From Endobacterium cereale (GTDB lineage Bacteria; Pseudomonadota; Alphaproteobacteria; Rhizobiales; Rhizobiaceae), in assembly GCF_009617585.1 (NCBI RefSeq), contig NZ_WIXI01000046.1:62001-126000 (forward strand): a stretch of DNA of 64,000 nt, in the 5' to 3' direction. Both the position numbers and the translations under genes were made by a program. The notes beneath the pieces are model-generated. The model was not told the DNA's origin and searched no databases. It was given only the letters and a program-made list of their open reading frames with translations. Shown piece by piece: positions 18,610-27,081 of the stretch (positions are counted from its first letter, which is position 1; each line of letters begins with the position of its first letter).

Positions 18610-19034
18610 TGAGCGGCAACGCAGAAGAGATCATCACTACGCTTGGCATGCAGAAACATCCCGAAGGCGGCTGGTATGTCGAAACGTTTCGCGATGACCA
18701 TGGCGCGCCGCGCGGGCACTCGACCGCGATCTATTATTTGTTGCAGGCCGGAGAGCGTTCGCATTGGCACAGGGTGCGTGACGCCGCCGAGGTCTGGCAT
18801 TTTTATGCAGGCGACCCGTTGCTGCTGAAAATCTCCGCTGATGGGCATGAAACGGAAACCGTAACACTCGGCACCGATCTTTCGGCAGGTCAAAGACCGC
18901 AGGCCGTGGTGCCCGCTGATGCCTGGCAAGCGGCCGAACCACTCGGCGCATTCACGCTTGTCGGCTGCACCGTGGCGCCGGGTTTTGATTTCGCAAGTTT
19001 CGAGATGGCACCGCCGGATTGGCAGCCGCGTTGA
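18609..19034 (+). CDS. DUF985 cupin protein
   Basis: A 141-residue single-domain cupin of the DUF985 family. The family blocks HPEGGWYVET, STAIYYLL, SHWHRV-AAEVWHFY with metal-ligand histidines, and VGCTVAPGF-F near the C-terminus are all present. Structures of relatives show a cupin barrel, but no reaction is established. Translation is coupled to gloB through a one-base TGATG overlap, which hints at a linked role in detoxification. That is inference only. Confidence 0.85.
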   Translation: MSGNAEEIITTLGMQKHPEGGWYVETFRDDHGAPRGHSTAIYYLLQAGERSHWHRVRDAAEVWHFYAGDPLLLKISADGHETETVTLGTDLSAGQRPQAVVPADAWQAAEPLGAFTLVGCTVAPGFDFASFEMAPPDWQPR

Positions 19035-19163
19035 TCACAAAGGGCTGGACTTACTCGCCGTGTTTACGCTTGTGGTTGCGCACCCGAAACAGGCATAGGC
19101 CCAACCGGCTGCCGCTATGGAGAGCGGCAGCACGATAAATGCATAAATCTGCAAACCGTTCAT
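19035..19163 (-). CDS. Possible 42-residue membrane peptide
   Basis: A frame of 42 residues starting MNGLQIYAF with a single hydrophobic segment (about residues 4-26) and a polar Ser/Thr/Lys tail. Its stop codon abuts that of the DUF985 gene. The ribosome site is weak (GAGG 7 bases upstream). Short single-TM proteins of this look are common in rhizobial gaps, but I recognise no family. It overlaps the next tiny frame by ATGA. Real coding is uncertain. Confidence 0.4.
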   Translation of the reverse strand: MNGLQIYAFIVLPLSIAAAGWAYACFGCATTSVNTASKSSPL

Positions 19164-19303
19164 CGCAGCCTCAGAATTGTCGTACCCGACAAATGTAATA
19201 TGGCTGCGGCGAAAAGCCGACAGACACCTACAAAGACCAGCGGGAATGCATTTCCGATCGAACCCGTCGGCGCATAGATCGCAGCCGCGATCGGCGCCAA
19301 CAC
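19160..19303 (-). CDS. Possible 47-residue membrane peptide or remnant
   Basis: A GTG-started frame of 47 codons encodes a mostly hydrophobic peptide (APIAAAIYAP, PLVFVGVCRL, AAAILHLSG blocks) with a basic end. Its TGA overlaps the ATG of the following tiny frame. Third-position GC is lower than in the neighbouring genes. It could be a small membrane protein or the decayed end of a larger one. The remainder of the gap up to 19418 shows nothing further that I can support. Confidence 0.25.
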   Translation of the reverse strand: MLAPIAAAIYAPTGSIGNAFPLVFVGVCRLFAAAILHLSGTTILRLR

Positions 19304-19418
19304 ACCGACAGTCAGGCACTATGTCGATGCCCGATCACACGCGTTGGAGATATATTTCGTCTGTTCGCTATGAACGACCGACATTCCCGAACTCCCCCAA
19401 GCCGGACATCAATCAATC

Positions 19419-20192
19419 CTACCCGCCGTATTTCGTCGCCTTCACGTAAAGCGGGCCCATCCGCGTCGGAATATAGGCATAGACCGGCGCATAGACATTC
19501 GCACCATCCGCCTTGGCGAACCAGACTTCCATCGACACAGTCTTCAGATATTCGATATCCGAACGACCTTTTCGATAACCGGACTTCGGCACATAGCGGA
19601 TCGAGCAGACGATGGCTTCGCCCTTGAAGCCGTTCGTGGAAAATTTTTCTGTGCCCTTTGCCGTCAGCACCAGATCGAGCCGGGACTCGCCGTCATAGAT
19701 CGGCAGCTTGTTCGGGCATATTTTTGCATCGGCGGGGAAGATCATGCCGGACAACGGATCGAGCACCGCGCGCAGATCGCGGTCACTCACCGGGATCCAC
19801 GTGGACGGGCGTGCCTTCGGCTCCGGCTTCACTGATGTCGAGACGACATTGCCGTTGCGATATTGAACATCATAAGTCTGAGTTTTCTTTTTCGTCGTAT
19901 AGACCAGCGAATAGGAGTTGGCCTGTAGCCGGTCGCTGCGCATTGATCCCTTGACGGTTGTTTCCGCAGAGGTTTTCGCAATCACGTCGACAATGCCTGC
20001 GGAACTGAAACGGCCATTGATCGTATAGGACTTGTCGTCGAACGAACTGGCGAAGGACATGCGAGCCACCGGCAGGATACCGAGCGAGACGCTGTATTCA
20101 CTCGTATGGCGGATTTCGGCAGCACTGCCGGACGAGGCCGCAGCGACAGCGATGACGACGGCGGCGAATGCGACGGAAGTCTTGGCGACCAT
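19419..20192 (-). CDS. DUF3108 periplasmic protein
   Basis: A 257-residue protein with a clear Sec signal peptide (hydrophobic residues 5-22, Ala-rich cleavage near SGSAAEI) and one DUF3108 domain covering the rest, predominantly beta. The family is periplasmic and of unknown function. The chain ends with the block GPLYVKATKYGG. It is divergent from rpmB, an arrangement typical of rhizobia. An AGGA lies 8-10 bases before the ATG. Confidence 0.85.
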   Translation of the reverse strand: MVAKTSVAFAAVVIAVAAASSGSAAEIRHTSEYSVSLGILPVARMSFASSFDDKSYTINGRFSSAGIVDVIAKTSAETTVKGSMRSDRLQANSYSLVYTTKKKTQTYDVQYRNGNVVSTSVKPEPKARPSTWIPVSDRDLRAVLDPLSGMIFPADAKICPNKLPIYDGESRLDLVLTAKGTEKFSTNGFKGEAIVCSIRYVPKSGYRKGRSDIEYLKTVSMEVWFAKADGANVYAPVYAYIPTRMGPLYVKATKYGG

Positions 20193-20274
20193 GAAACAAT
20201 CCTGGAACGAGAAAAGTTGATGTCATATAGACGTGCCACTATGGCAAGAAAATAGCGGCTTGCGGTGCCTGAAC

Positions 20275-20287
20275 CGGGATTATCCCG
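20275..20287. promoter_or_regulatory. Palindrome between DUF3108 gene and rpmB
   Basis: A perfect 6-bp inverted repeat with one central base (20275-20280 with 20282-20287) is nested in a wider imperfect repeat (AACCG ... CGGTT, 20272-20295). It lies 20 bases before the rpmB -35 box and could be an operator or a transcript end; no factor is known to me. Confidence 0.3.
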
Positions 20288-20306
20288 ATTCGGTTGAAGG
20301 TTTGGC

Positions 20307-20335
20307 TTGACGCGCGCGGCCCCACTGACTATAGA
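20307..20335 (+). promoter_or_regulatory. Sigma-70 promoter of rpmB
   Basis: A -35 box TTGACG (20307-20312) and a -10 box TATAGA (20330-20335) are separated by exactly 17 bases. The expected start site near 20342 gives a leader of about 85 bases. This is the best housekeeping promoter match I see in the window and suits a ribosomal protein gene. Confidence 0.75.
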
Positions 20336-20425
20336 ACCGCAACTTTCCAATCAGGACCAGTTGGATCGGCTTATCAGGCATTGCCTGAAAGTAGCCTCTA
20401 ATTGCAGAAGAACAAAGGTGTACTC

Positions 20426-20716
20426 ATGTCCCGTGTGTGTGAACTGACCGGCAAGGGCGTAATGACCGGCAATAACGTCAGCCACGCCAACAACCGTACC
20501 CGTCGTCGCTTTCTGCCGAACCTGTGCCAGGTTACGCTGATCTCCGACGCTCTCGGCCAGCGTTTCCGTCTGCGCGTTTCGGCTCACGCCCTGCGCTCGG
20601 TCGAGCATCGTGGTGGCCTCGACGCATTCCTCGTCAAGGCTGACGAAACCGAACTGTCGATGCGCGCCCGTCTGCTGCGCCGCCAGATCGTCAAGAAGAC
20701 TGCTGAAGCAGCTTAA
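20426..20716 (+). CDS. rpmB: 50S ribosomal protein L28
   Basis: A 96-residue basic ribosomal protein of the large subunit. The N-terminus [10 protein letters not shown] followed by [18 protein letters not shown] is diagnostic of L28, and the length is the alphaproteobacterial one. The ATG at 20426 has an AAAGG site; the frame is open eight codons further up, but homology begins here. It has its own strong promoter and is probably monocistronic or followed weakly by yhhQ. Confidence 0.97.
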   Translation: MSRVCELTGKGVMTGNNVSHANNRTRRRFLPNLCQVTLISDALGQRFRLRVSAHALRSVEHRGGLDAFLVKADETELSMRARLLRRQIVKKTAEAA

Positions 20717-20825
20717 TAAGCTTCAGTATTATACATCATCGGTTCTGGTGAAGGCTTGGGCGTTTCTCGCACAGGCCTTTTCCTTTGCTTTATTCCAACT
20801 GGTGGCATCTCCCAGGATAAAAAAA

Positions 20826-21461
20826 ATGCTGACGCAACGTCATACCCTCATCTATGCCCTCGTCATGGCCGCCATCGTGGTCGCGTCCAATATTCTCGTC
20901 CAGTTTCATCTGACGGGAACGCTATGGGGCATAGCCCTTGGCGATCTTCTGACCTGGGGCGCCTTCACCTATCCGGTCGCCTTTCTCGTCACCGACCTTG
21001 CCAACCGCCAGTTCGGCCCGGCCATTGCCCGCCGCATCGTGCTCGTCGGGTTCGTCGTCGGCGTTGCGCTGTCGTTCTGGCTGTCGGAACCGCGCATCGC
21101 GATCGCCTCCGGCACAGCATTCCTGATCGGTCAGCTGCTCGACATTTCCGTCTTCAACGAACTGCGCCGCAAGTCGTGGTGGAAGGCCCCTTTGGCCGCC
21201 TCGATGATCGGTACGATCATCGACACCGCCCTGTTCTTCTCGCTCGCCTTTGCACCCTTCTTTGCCTTCATCGGCCCCAACCTCGATTTTGCCGTGGCAC
21301 CGGCTCCGATCCTTGGCGTCATGGCAACGGAAGCGCCACGCTGGATCTCCTGGGCACTGGGTGACCTCGTGGTCAAGATCGTGGTCGGTGTCGTTCTGCT
21401 GCTGCCCTATGGCGCGCTGATGAACGTGCTGAAGCCGATGCAGCAGGTTACAGCCCGCTAA
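20826..21461 (+). CDS. yhhQ: VUT family (YhhQ) queuosine precursor transporter
   Basis: A 211-residue inner-membrane protein with about six transmembrane helices. The family blocks YPVAFLVTDLANRQFG and GTAFLIGQLLDISVFN, and a conserved Asp in the IGTIIDTALFF helix, mark it as VUT/YhhQ (DUF165). E. coli YhhQ imports queuosine precursors for tRNA modification. The ATG at 20826 is preceded by AGGA; the longer frame overlaps rpmB and was rejected. No preQ1 riboswitch is visible upstream. Its 3' end overlaps the convergent P-loop gene by 14 bases. Confidence 0.88.
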   Translation: MLTQRHTLIYALVMAAIVVASNILVQFHLTGTLWGIALGDLLTWGAFTYPVAFLVTDLANRQFGPAIARRIVLVGFVVGVALSFWLSEPRIAIASGTAFLIGQLLDISVFNELRRKSWWKAPLAASMIGTIIDTALFFSLAFAPFFAFIGPNLDFAVAPAPILGVMATEAPRWISWALGDLVVKIVVGVVLLLPYGALMNVLKPMQQVTAR

Positions 21462-22014
21462 GATTAGCCTTTGCCTGAACAATCGGGTGGCGGAGAACGG
21501 CTTCGGCCAATTCCGTCACCGCATTGATCGAATCGAGCCGCAAAACGGGGGCTGTCTGCGTCTCTAGCCACGCCTCATGCGCGGCAAGGCTGCGCTGCTG
21601 CGGCCCGGCCGTATCGTAACTTTCCGCCCATTCCAGAAATGCCTGGCTCTTATGCGCCATGTCGCCACTGGCAGCGATCCTTGCGCCATAACGCGCTGCT
21701 TCCCGCTTGCGAATGCGCTCCATGCGCACAGCCGGATCCAGCCTCAGGAAGACGATCAACTGATAAAACGGCTCTATCGACATGCCCCATTTGAGGGCCG
21801 AGCCGGTCAGCACCCATCCATCATCCGGCAAAGCCCGCTCTTCCAGCATGGCAACACGCGCACCGACCTCGCGCGGCGTCGTATAAGGCGGGTTGGTCGG
21901 CATCCAGTAAAAATCATCGGAATCGAGATGCGGAATGCCGAGCTTTTCCGCCAGCACCATACCGAGCGAGGTCGTGCCGGAGCCAGATGCGCCCATGACA
22001 TGAATTCGAACCAT
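21448..22014 (-). CDS. P-loop kinase-like protein (adenylate kinase-like)
   Basis: A 188-residue cytoplasmic P-loop protein. The Walker A GASGSGTTS is near residues 9-17, followed by HLDSDDFYWMPTNPP, typical of the small AAA/adenylate-kinase-like and topology-modulation (FlaR-like) proteins. A lid-like R-R-KREAARYG segment is near residues 100-108. The substrate is unknown. It sits downstream of the cob/phytase-like operon on the same strand with a 45-base gap, so it may be its last gene. Its end overlaps yhhQ on the opposite strand. Confidence 0.8.
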   Translation of the reverse strand: MVRIHVMGASGSGTTSLGMVLAEKLGIPHLDSDDFYWMPTNPPYTTPREVGARVAMLEERALPDDGWVLTGSALKWGMSIEPFYQLIVFLRLDPAVRMERIRKREAARYGARIAASGDMAHKSQAFLEWAESYDTAGPQQRSLAAHEAWLETQTAPVLRLDSINAVTELAEAVLRHPIVQAKANLSGL

Positions 22015-22059
22015 CTTTCTCCTCCAAAACCGCTGGAAGCGAAGGATAGAGAAGCCGCC

Positions 22060-23067
22060 TCAAGGGTTCAACCGGAACTCCAGCATCAGGTTGCGCTGAA
22101 AAATGGAATGATTGTCGTCGGACACGACGATCAGATGCGGCACGCCATCCGGCCCAGCCACCACATCGATACCTTCCATATTGTCTATCTGCTGGCCCAT
22201 ATCGGCCTCGATCAACATCTCGCCATCCACCAGAGCTCCCGGCTTCAGGCTATCGCCATCCATGCGCCGAATGCGCATGCCGACGCCGCCAAGCACGCTG
22301 AAGGAACGCTCTAGCAGGACCAGATCGCCATTCGGTAGAAACGCGCCATCGGTGATATCAAACGGATGGTGACGCTTTACCTTGAACTGCCCCTTACGCG
22401 GCCCTTCCAGAATGGCCGCATAAAAATTGCCAGCGTCATCGACGCTTTTTTCCGCAACGACGACAATGGCACCGGCAAGCGGACTGGTTTGGGGCGCGGA
22501 GACGACTGTTTCCAGCCCGCCATTGGCACGCAATTCCCGACGCGGAATGAGAAAATCCAACGTCTTTTTCGGACGTGACGTTTCAAAACTGGGATCGGGA
22601 TAGACATCCACACGATGGCGGCGTTCGAAACTGACGATAACCTCGCCATCGCGAAGCGTCACGCCCTCGGCATCGATATCGCCCTTGGAGCGTGGTTCAC
22701 GACCACTGGCATCAACCATGGGCAAGATGCGAACATCAAGCATCCCCGAGAGACGCCCCTGCCCGTCGCGCTCGATCATGCCGGTCATCCAGTGACCGGT
22801 ATCGAGCACAGCGACAAAACTTTTTCCATCCGGCCGGAAACGGATACCCGAGACGGCGCCGACGAGATCGTTGACAGAGGTGTATTCGATGCCACCGAGA
22901 AATTCGAGCGCACCAAATTTATTGTCCGGCTTGTCGGACTTGAACTCATGGAAAGCACGCGCCTTGATCGGCGCATCGACCTCCGCCGCCTTCAACGCCA
23001 GCGGAGAAACCGTCATCAGCGTGGCTGCGACGACTGAAATACGAAGACCCAAAAACCTGTGGCGCAT
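22060..23067 (-). CDS. Phytase-like esterase domain protein
   Basis: A 335-residue predicted secreted protein: a signal peptide (basic MRHRF then a hydrophobic stretch, cleavage near ALKAAEV) followed by a phytase-like beta-propeller domain. The blocks GGIEY near the start, SGIRF-PDGKSFVAVLDTGHW, DAEGVTL and DNMEGIDV are the acidic motifs of this family, likely metal-binding. Family members are annotated as esterase-like; the substrate is unknown. A TTG at 23085 overlapping the cobT stop is an alternative start. It lies directly after cobT on the same strand. Confidence 0.8.
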   Translation of the reverse strand: MRHRFLGLRISVVAATLMTVSPLALKAAEVDAPIKARAFHEFKSDKPDNKFGALEFLGGIEYTSVNDLVGAVSGIRFRPDGKSFVAVLDTGHWMTGMIERDGQGRLSGMLDVRILPMVDASGREPRSKGDIDAEGVTLRDGEVIVSFERRHRVDVYPDPSFETSRPKKTLDFLIPRRELRANGGLETVVSAPQTSPLAGAIVVVAEKSVDDAGNFYAAILEGPRKGQFKVKRHHPFDITDGAFLPNGDLVLLERSFSVLGGVGMRIRRMDGDSLKPGALVDGEMLIEADMGQQIDNMEGIDVVAGPDGVPHLIVVSDDNHSIFQRNLMLEFRLNP

Positions 23068-23081
23068 ACGCGGGTTGGCTC

Positions 23082-24974
23082 TCAACCCGCGCGACGGCCG
23101 CGGCCGGTACCCGCGTTTTCTTCAAATAGCGAAGCGAGCTGTTCGGTCATCGCGCCGGCGAGCTCGTCCGCATCCACGATGGTGACAGCCTTGCGGTAAT
23201 AGCGTGTGACGTCGTGACCGATACCGATGGCCAGCAGTTCGACGGGCGAACGTGTTTCGATCTGTTCGATGACGGCGCGCAGATGCCGTTCCAGATAATT
23301 GCCCGGATTAACCGACAGCGTCGAATCGTCGACCGGCGCGCCATCGGAAATCATCATCAGGATCTTGCGCTGCTCACGGCGATTGATCAGGCGGTTATGC
23401 GCCCACATCAGCGCTTCGCCGTCGATGTTCTCCTTGAGCAGGCCTTCCCGCATCATCAGGCCGAGATTGCGGCGCGAACGGCGCCAAGGCGCATCGGCAG
23501 ACTTGTAGATGATATGGCGCAGATCATTGAGGCGACCGGGTGTTGCCGGCTTCCCGCTCGCCAACCAGTTCTCACGGCTCTGTCCGCCCTTCCAGGCTTT
23601 CGTCGTGAAACCGAGAATCTCGACCTTGACGCCGGACCGTTCAAGCGTGCGCGCCAGAATATCGGCGCAGCTCGCCGCAACAGTGATCGGACGACCACGC
23701 ATCGAGCCTGAATTGTCGATGACCAGAGACACGACCGTATCGCGAAATTTGGTGTCGCGTTCTCTCTTGAAGGACAAAGGCTGCATCGGGTCGATGACTA
23801 GGCGTACGAGACGAGCCGGATCGAGATAACCTTCTTCCAGATCAAAGTCCCAGGAACGGTTCTGCTGCGCCATCAGGCGACGCTGCAGACGGTTGGCCAG
23901 ACGACCAACGGCGCTCTGCAGATGCGCAAGCTGCTTGTCGAGGAAGGCGCGCAGGCGGTCGAGTTCAGCCTCGTCGCAAAGCTCCTCGGCGGTAATTTCC
24001 TCGTCGAATTCCTTGGTGAAGATCTTGTAGTCGACCTTCTCGTTGAAATCATCGAACGGGCTGTTGGGACGCTTGGTTTCGCCGGGCGTCTCGGAATGTT
24101 CGTCGCTCTCCTCCGACATGTCGTCGTCGGAGATTTCGGCGCCGTCCATCTCGCCGTCGTCCATCTCGTCTTCGGCGGCCTGGCTCTGTTCGGCCGGGGC
24201 CGCGTCCGATCCCGCCTCTTCCTCGACCTCTTCGTTTTCGGTCTCGTTGCTGCGGGCCTGATCTTCCTCGCTGGGATTGTCGAGTTCTTCGGCTTCGGTA
24301 TCGTCATCGCCGATATCCTCGGCCATCTGCATGGAGGACAGCATATGGCGGATCAGCTTGGCGAATGCCTGCTGGTCTTCCATGGCAGTGCGCAGACCAT
24401 CGAGATCGCTTGCCGCCTTGTCCTCGATGAACGGACGCCAGAGATCAAGCACCTTGCCCGCACTTTCCGGCGGTTTCTGGCCCGTCAACTTTTCGCGAAC
24501 CAGCATAGCCATGGCCTCGCCGATCGGCGCGTCGTCCTGACGCTCGATTCCGGAGAAATTCGCCTTGGCATATTTTTCGGCATTCATGCTGCCGATATTG
24601 CCGGCCATGCCAGCCATGCGCAGAGAACCGATCGATTCGACGCGCGCCTGTTCAACGGCATCGAAGACAGCGCGGGCATCGGAACCCTGCGGCGCCATCT
24701 TGGCGTGCACGCTGGTATCGTGGCAGGCAAGCCGCAGCGCCATCGAATCGCCGAGACCACGGGTCACGGCGAGTTCATGCGCGGTCGGGCGCTTCGAAAT
24801 TTCCGGCAGGCGAATACGCTCGCCAGCCATGCCGGGGCGTTCATTGGCAAAGGTGACTTCCACCTCGCCACTGCCCGCAACCGAGCGAACGCATCCGGTG
24901 ATTGCCCGGCGCAACGGCTCGGTATCAACCGGACCGCCTGCCTTGGGCTTCGAATTGTCTCCGCGACCTGCCAT
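23082..24974 (-). CDS. cobT: Cobaltochelatase subunit CobT
   Basis: A 630-residue subunit of the aerobic ATP-dependent cobaltochelatase CobNST, which inserts cobalt into hydrogenobyrinic acid a,c-diamide during vitamin B12 synthesis. A long acidic Glu/Asp-rich middle region (about residues 220-300) separates the N-terminal domain from a C-terminal von Willebrand A domain with the MIDAS motif DNSGS near residue 416. CobT forms a ring-shaped complex with the AAA+ subunit CobS, encoded 18 bases upstream. cobN is not in the window. Confidence 0.95.
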   Translation of the reverse strand: MAGRGDNSKPKAGGPVDTEPLRRAITGCVRSVAGSGEVEVTFANERPGMAGERIRLPEISKRPTAHELAVTRGLGDSMALRLACHDTSVHAKMAPQGSDARAVFDAVEQARVESIGSLRMAGMAGNIGSMNAEKYAKANFSGIERQDDAPIGEAMAMLVREKLTGQKPPESAGKVLDLWRPFIEDKAASDLDGLRTAMEDQQAFAKLIRHMLSSMQMAEDIGDDDTEAEELDNPSEEDQARSNETENEEVEEEAGSDAAPAEQSQAAEDEMDDGEMDGAEISDDDMSEESDEHSETPGETKRPNSPFDDFNEKVDYKIFTKEFDEEITAEELCDEAELDRLRAFLDKQLAHLQSAVGRLANRLQRRLMAQQNRSWDFDLEEGYLDPARLVRLVIDPMQPLSFKRERDTKFRDTVVSLVIDNSGSMRGRPITVAASCADILARTLERSGVKVEILGFTTKAWKGGQSRENWLASGKPATPGRLNDLRHIIYKSADAPWRRSRRNLGLMMREGLLKENIDGEALMWAHNRLINRREQRKILMMISDGAPVDDSTLSVNPGNYLERHLRAVIEQIETRSPVELLAIGIGHDVTRYYRKAVTIVDADELAGAMTEQLASLFEENAGTGRGRRAG

Positions 24975-24992
24975 GCTGCTGCTCCCGCGCGT

Positions 24993-25985
24993 TTAAGCCC
25001 CGAGAACGATGTTGGCGGCGCTTTCCTTCAGCTCGACACCGAAGGCGCGCTGGTACTGTTCGGCCACCAGCGTACGCTCGAGTTCGTCGCACTTGTTGAG
25101 GAAGGTCACACGGAAGGCAAAGGCGACATCGCCAAAGATTTCCGCATTTTCCGCCCAGGTGATGACCGTACGCGGGCTCATCACGGTCGACAGATCGCCG
25201 TTGATGAAGGCCGAACGGGTCATGTCGGCAATACGGACCATCTTGGAGATCGTCTCGCGGCCCTCGGCGGTCTTGCCGAAGGATTTGACCTTCGCAGAGA
25301 CGATGTCGACTTCCTGCTGGTGCGGCAGGTAGTTCAACGTGGTGACGACCGACCAGCGGTCCATCTGTGCCTGGTTGATCTGCTGCGTGCCGTGATAGAG
25401 GCCGGTAGTATCGCCCAGACCAACGGTGTTGGCGGTCGCGAACAGGCGGAAAGCGGGGTGAGGACGAATGACGCGGCTCTGGTCGAGCAGGGTCAGGCGA
25501 CCGGAACTCTCCAGCACGCGCTGAATGACGAACATCACGTCCGGGCGGCCGGCATCGTATTCGTCGAACACGAGAGCGACATTGTGCTGGTAAGCCCAGG
25601 GCAGGATGCCGTCCTTGAATTCGGTGATCTGCTTGCCGTCTTTCAGGACGATGGCGTCCTTGCCGACGAGATCGATACGGCTGACATGGCTGTCGAGGTT
25701 GACGCGCACGCAAGGCCAGTTCAGGCGGGCTGCGACCTGTTCGATATGGGTCGATTTACCCGTGCCGTGGAAACCTGAGACCATGACGCGGCGGTTATGT
25801 GCAAAACCGGCGAGGATGGCGAGCGTCGTGTCGCGATCGAAAAGATAGTCGGGATCAAGATCCGGAACGTAAGGGTCGCTGTTGCTGTAGGCCGGAACCT
25901 TCAGGTCGGTATCGATGCCGAAAACGTCTCTGACCGAAACGGTCGTGTCGGGAAGATTGGAAATATCAAGATCAATTTTGCTCAT
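24993..25985 (-). CDS. cobS: Cobaltochelatase subunit CobS (AAA+ ATPase)
   Basis: A 330-residue AAA+ ATPase, partner of CobT in cobalt insertion. The Walker [11 protein letters not shown] is near residues 97-106, the Walker [12 protein letters not shown] near 154-164, and sensor/arginine motifs follow (LFATANT, DRWS). The ATG at 25985 gives the family N-terminus [12 protein letters not shown]; an upstream in-frame Met was rejected. It heads a probable operon cobS-cobT-phytase-like gene-kinase-like gene. Confidence 0.95.
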   Translation of the reverse strand: MSKIDLDISNLPDTTVSVRDVFGIDTDLKVPAYSNSDPYVPDLDPDYLFDRDTTLAILAGFAHNRRVMVSGFHGTGKSTHIEQVAARLNWPCVRVNLDSHVSRIDLVGKDAIVLKDGKQITEFKDGILPWAYQHNVALVFDEYDAGRPDVMFVIQRVLESSGRLTLLDQSRVIRPHPAFRLFATANTVGLGDTTGLYHGTQQINQAQMDRWSVVTTLNYLPHQQEVDIVSAKVKSFGKTAEGRETISKMVRIADMTRSAFINGDLSTVMSPRTVITWAENAEIFGDVAFAFRVTFLNKCDELERTLVAEQYQRAFGVELKESAANIVLGA

Positions 25986-26051
25986 CACCACTCCATGCCG
26001 GACGGTCCGTAGCCCGGCAGCAATCCTATGCTGCATCCTGTTCGTTACGGC

Positions 26052-26678
26052 TTAGCAGAAACCAGACTGTTTCAACAACTGATATGCTTGAATTACCGCG
26101 CGAAAACGTTCTTCCGATCCGCGATCGCCGCCATTGGCATCGGGGTGATGCTTTTTGACGAGTTCCTTGTAGCGGCTCTTGATCTCCGCAGACGTTGCAC
26201 CTGCTGTCAGCTCCATCGTCTCGAAAGCCTTTTGTTCCAAGGTCTTCAGCTTGCGTTCCTGCGGGAAACGCGGACCACCGCTGGCGCGCCCCTCGCGCAC
26301 GAAACCGAACGGGTCTTTCAGGCGGTTATGACTGGCGGCACTTCCCGAACGCATGGTCGCGTGCAAGGGCGCGTCCTTCACGTCCTTGTTGACACCAACC
26401 GACCACGTCGGGCGATGACCGGTGATCGCCTCCTTCTGGTAGCGGGCAATCTCGCTATCCGACAGGCCGGAGAAATAGTTATAGCCCTTGTTATAGTCCT
26501 TCACATGTTCGAAGCAGAACATGAAGAACTTGCCCTCGGCATTGCGGCCTACAGGGGCACGATGGGCGCCCGGCTTCTCGCACCCGTCCCACTGGCAGGT
26601 CGGCGCCTCTGGCGCAGCTTCCTGCTTTCGGTTCCGGCGCGTCCGGATACGGTCGAAATATTTTGAATCGAGGTTCAT
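26052..26678 (-). CDS. J-domain protein with N-terminal Cys/His motif
   Basis: A 208-residue co-chaperone-like protein. The J domain is at the C-terminus (about residues 145-208) with the HPD motif in KKHHPDANGG, so it should stimulate a DnaK ATPase. The N-terminal part has CQWDGCEKPGAH and, about 25 residues on, FMFCFEH, which together could bind one zinc ion. Canonical DnaJ has the J domain first, so this is a different class. It is common in alphaproteobacteria next to cobS. It is divergent from bolA, with 103 bases between the starts. Confidence 0.85.
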   Translation of the reverse strand: MNLDSKYFDRIRTRRNRKQEAAPEAPTCQWDGCEKPGAHRAPVGRNAEGKFFMFCFEHVKDYNKGYNYFSGLSDSEIARYQKEAITGHRPTWSVGVNKDVKDAPLHATMRSGSAASHNRLKDPFGFVREGRASGGPRFPQERKLKTLEQKAFETMELTAGATSAEIKSRYKELVKKHHPDANGGDRGSEERFRAVIQAYQLLKQSGFC

Positions 26679-26781
26679 CAGACGCACATTATGGTCTGCA
26701 CAAAGGAAGAGGACAAGAATTGACAAATCCCTTTGCTGCTGGTTTCTGGAGTGCCCTTTCAAGCTGCTTCGGAGCAAAATC

Positions 26782-27063
26782 ATGACCGCAAAAGCCCGCA
26801 TCGAAGCGAGCCTCACACATGCCCTGCAACCGGAGCGGCTGGACGTGATAGACGAAAGCCGTCAGCACGCCGGCCACAAGCCGGAGTTTGCCGGACAGGA
26901 CGGCACTCACATGCGCGTGCGCATCGTGTCGAAAGCCTTCGAGGGAAAGAGCCGCATCGAGCGGCACCGGATCATAAATGATATTCTTAAGCCCGAACTT
27001 CAAGCCGGTCTGCATGCTTTGGCAGTCGAAGCATCAGCACCCGGCGAGCCGACCCGCTGGTAA
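26782..27063 (+). CDS. bolA: BolA family protein
   Basis: A 93-residue BolA protein, a family that works with monothiol glutaredoxins in iron-sulfur cluster handling and stress response. The KARIEASLTHALQPERLDV helix, the ES--HAGHKP loop and the conserved RHR--ND motif with the invariant His near residue 62 are clear, ending with VHALAVEA-like strand-helix sequence. The ATG at 26782 has GGAGC seven bases upstream; the frame is open far upstream but antisense to the J-domain gene. Confidence 0.93.
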   Translation: MTAKARIEASLTHALQPERLDVIDESRQHAGHKPEFAGQDGTHMRVRIVSKAFEGKSRIERHRIINDILKPELQAGLHALAVEASAPGEPTRW

Positions 27064-27081
27064 CAATCGCGCGAGCGCTAT

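Noticed and set aside
19177-19449. A + strand frame of 90 codons in the gap before the DUF3108 gene
   Set aside because: Its composition is unlike the neighbouring genes, it runs into the DUF3108 gene on the other strand and shows no ribosome site or domain.
20717-20825. preQ1 riboswitch upstream of yhhQ
   Set aside because: No small pseudoknot-forming hairpin plus A-rich tail could be found before the start.
23922-25778. A 618-codon open frame on the + strand opposite cobT and cobS
   Set aside because: It is the mirror of strongly conserved genes with high third-position GC, has no recognisable domain and crosses both genes. It is a shadow frame.
25986-26051. Cobalamin riboswitch upstream of cobS
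   Set aside because: The gap to the neighbouring gene is only about 66 bases and has no B12-box-like sequence.
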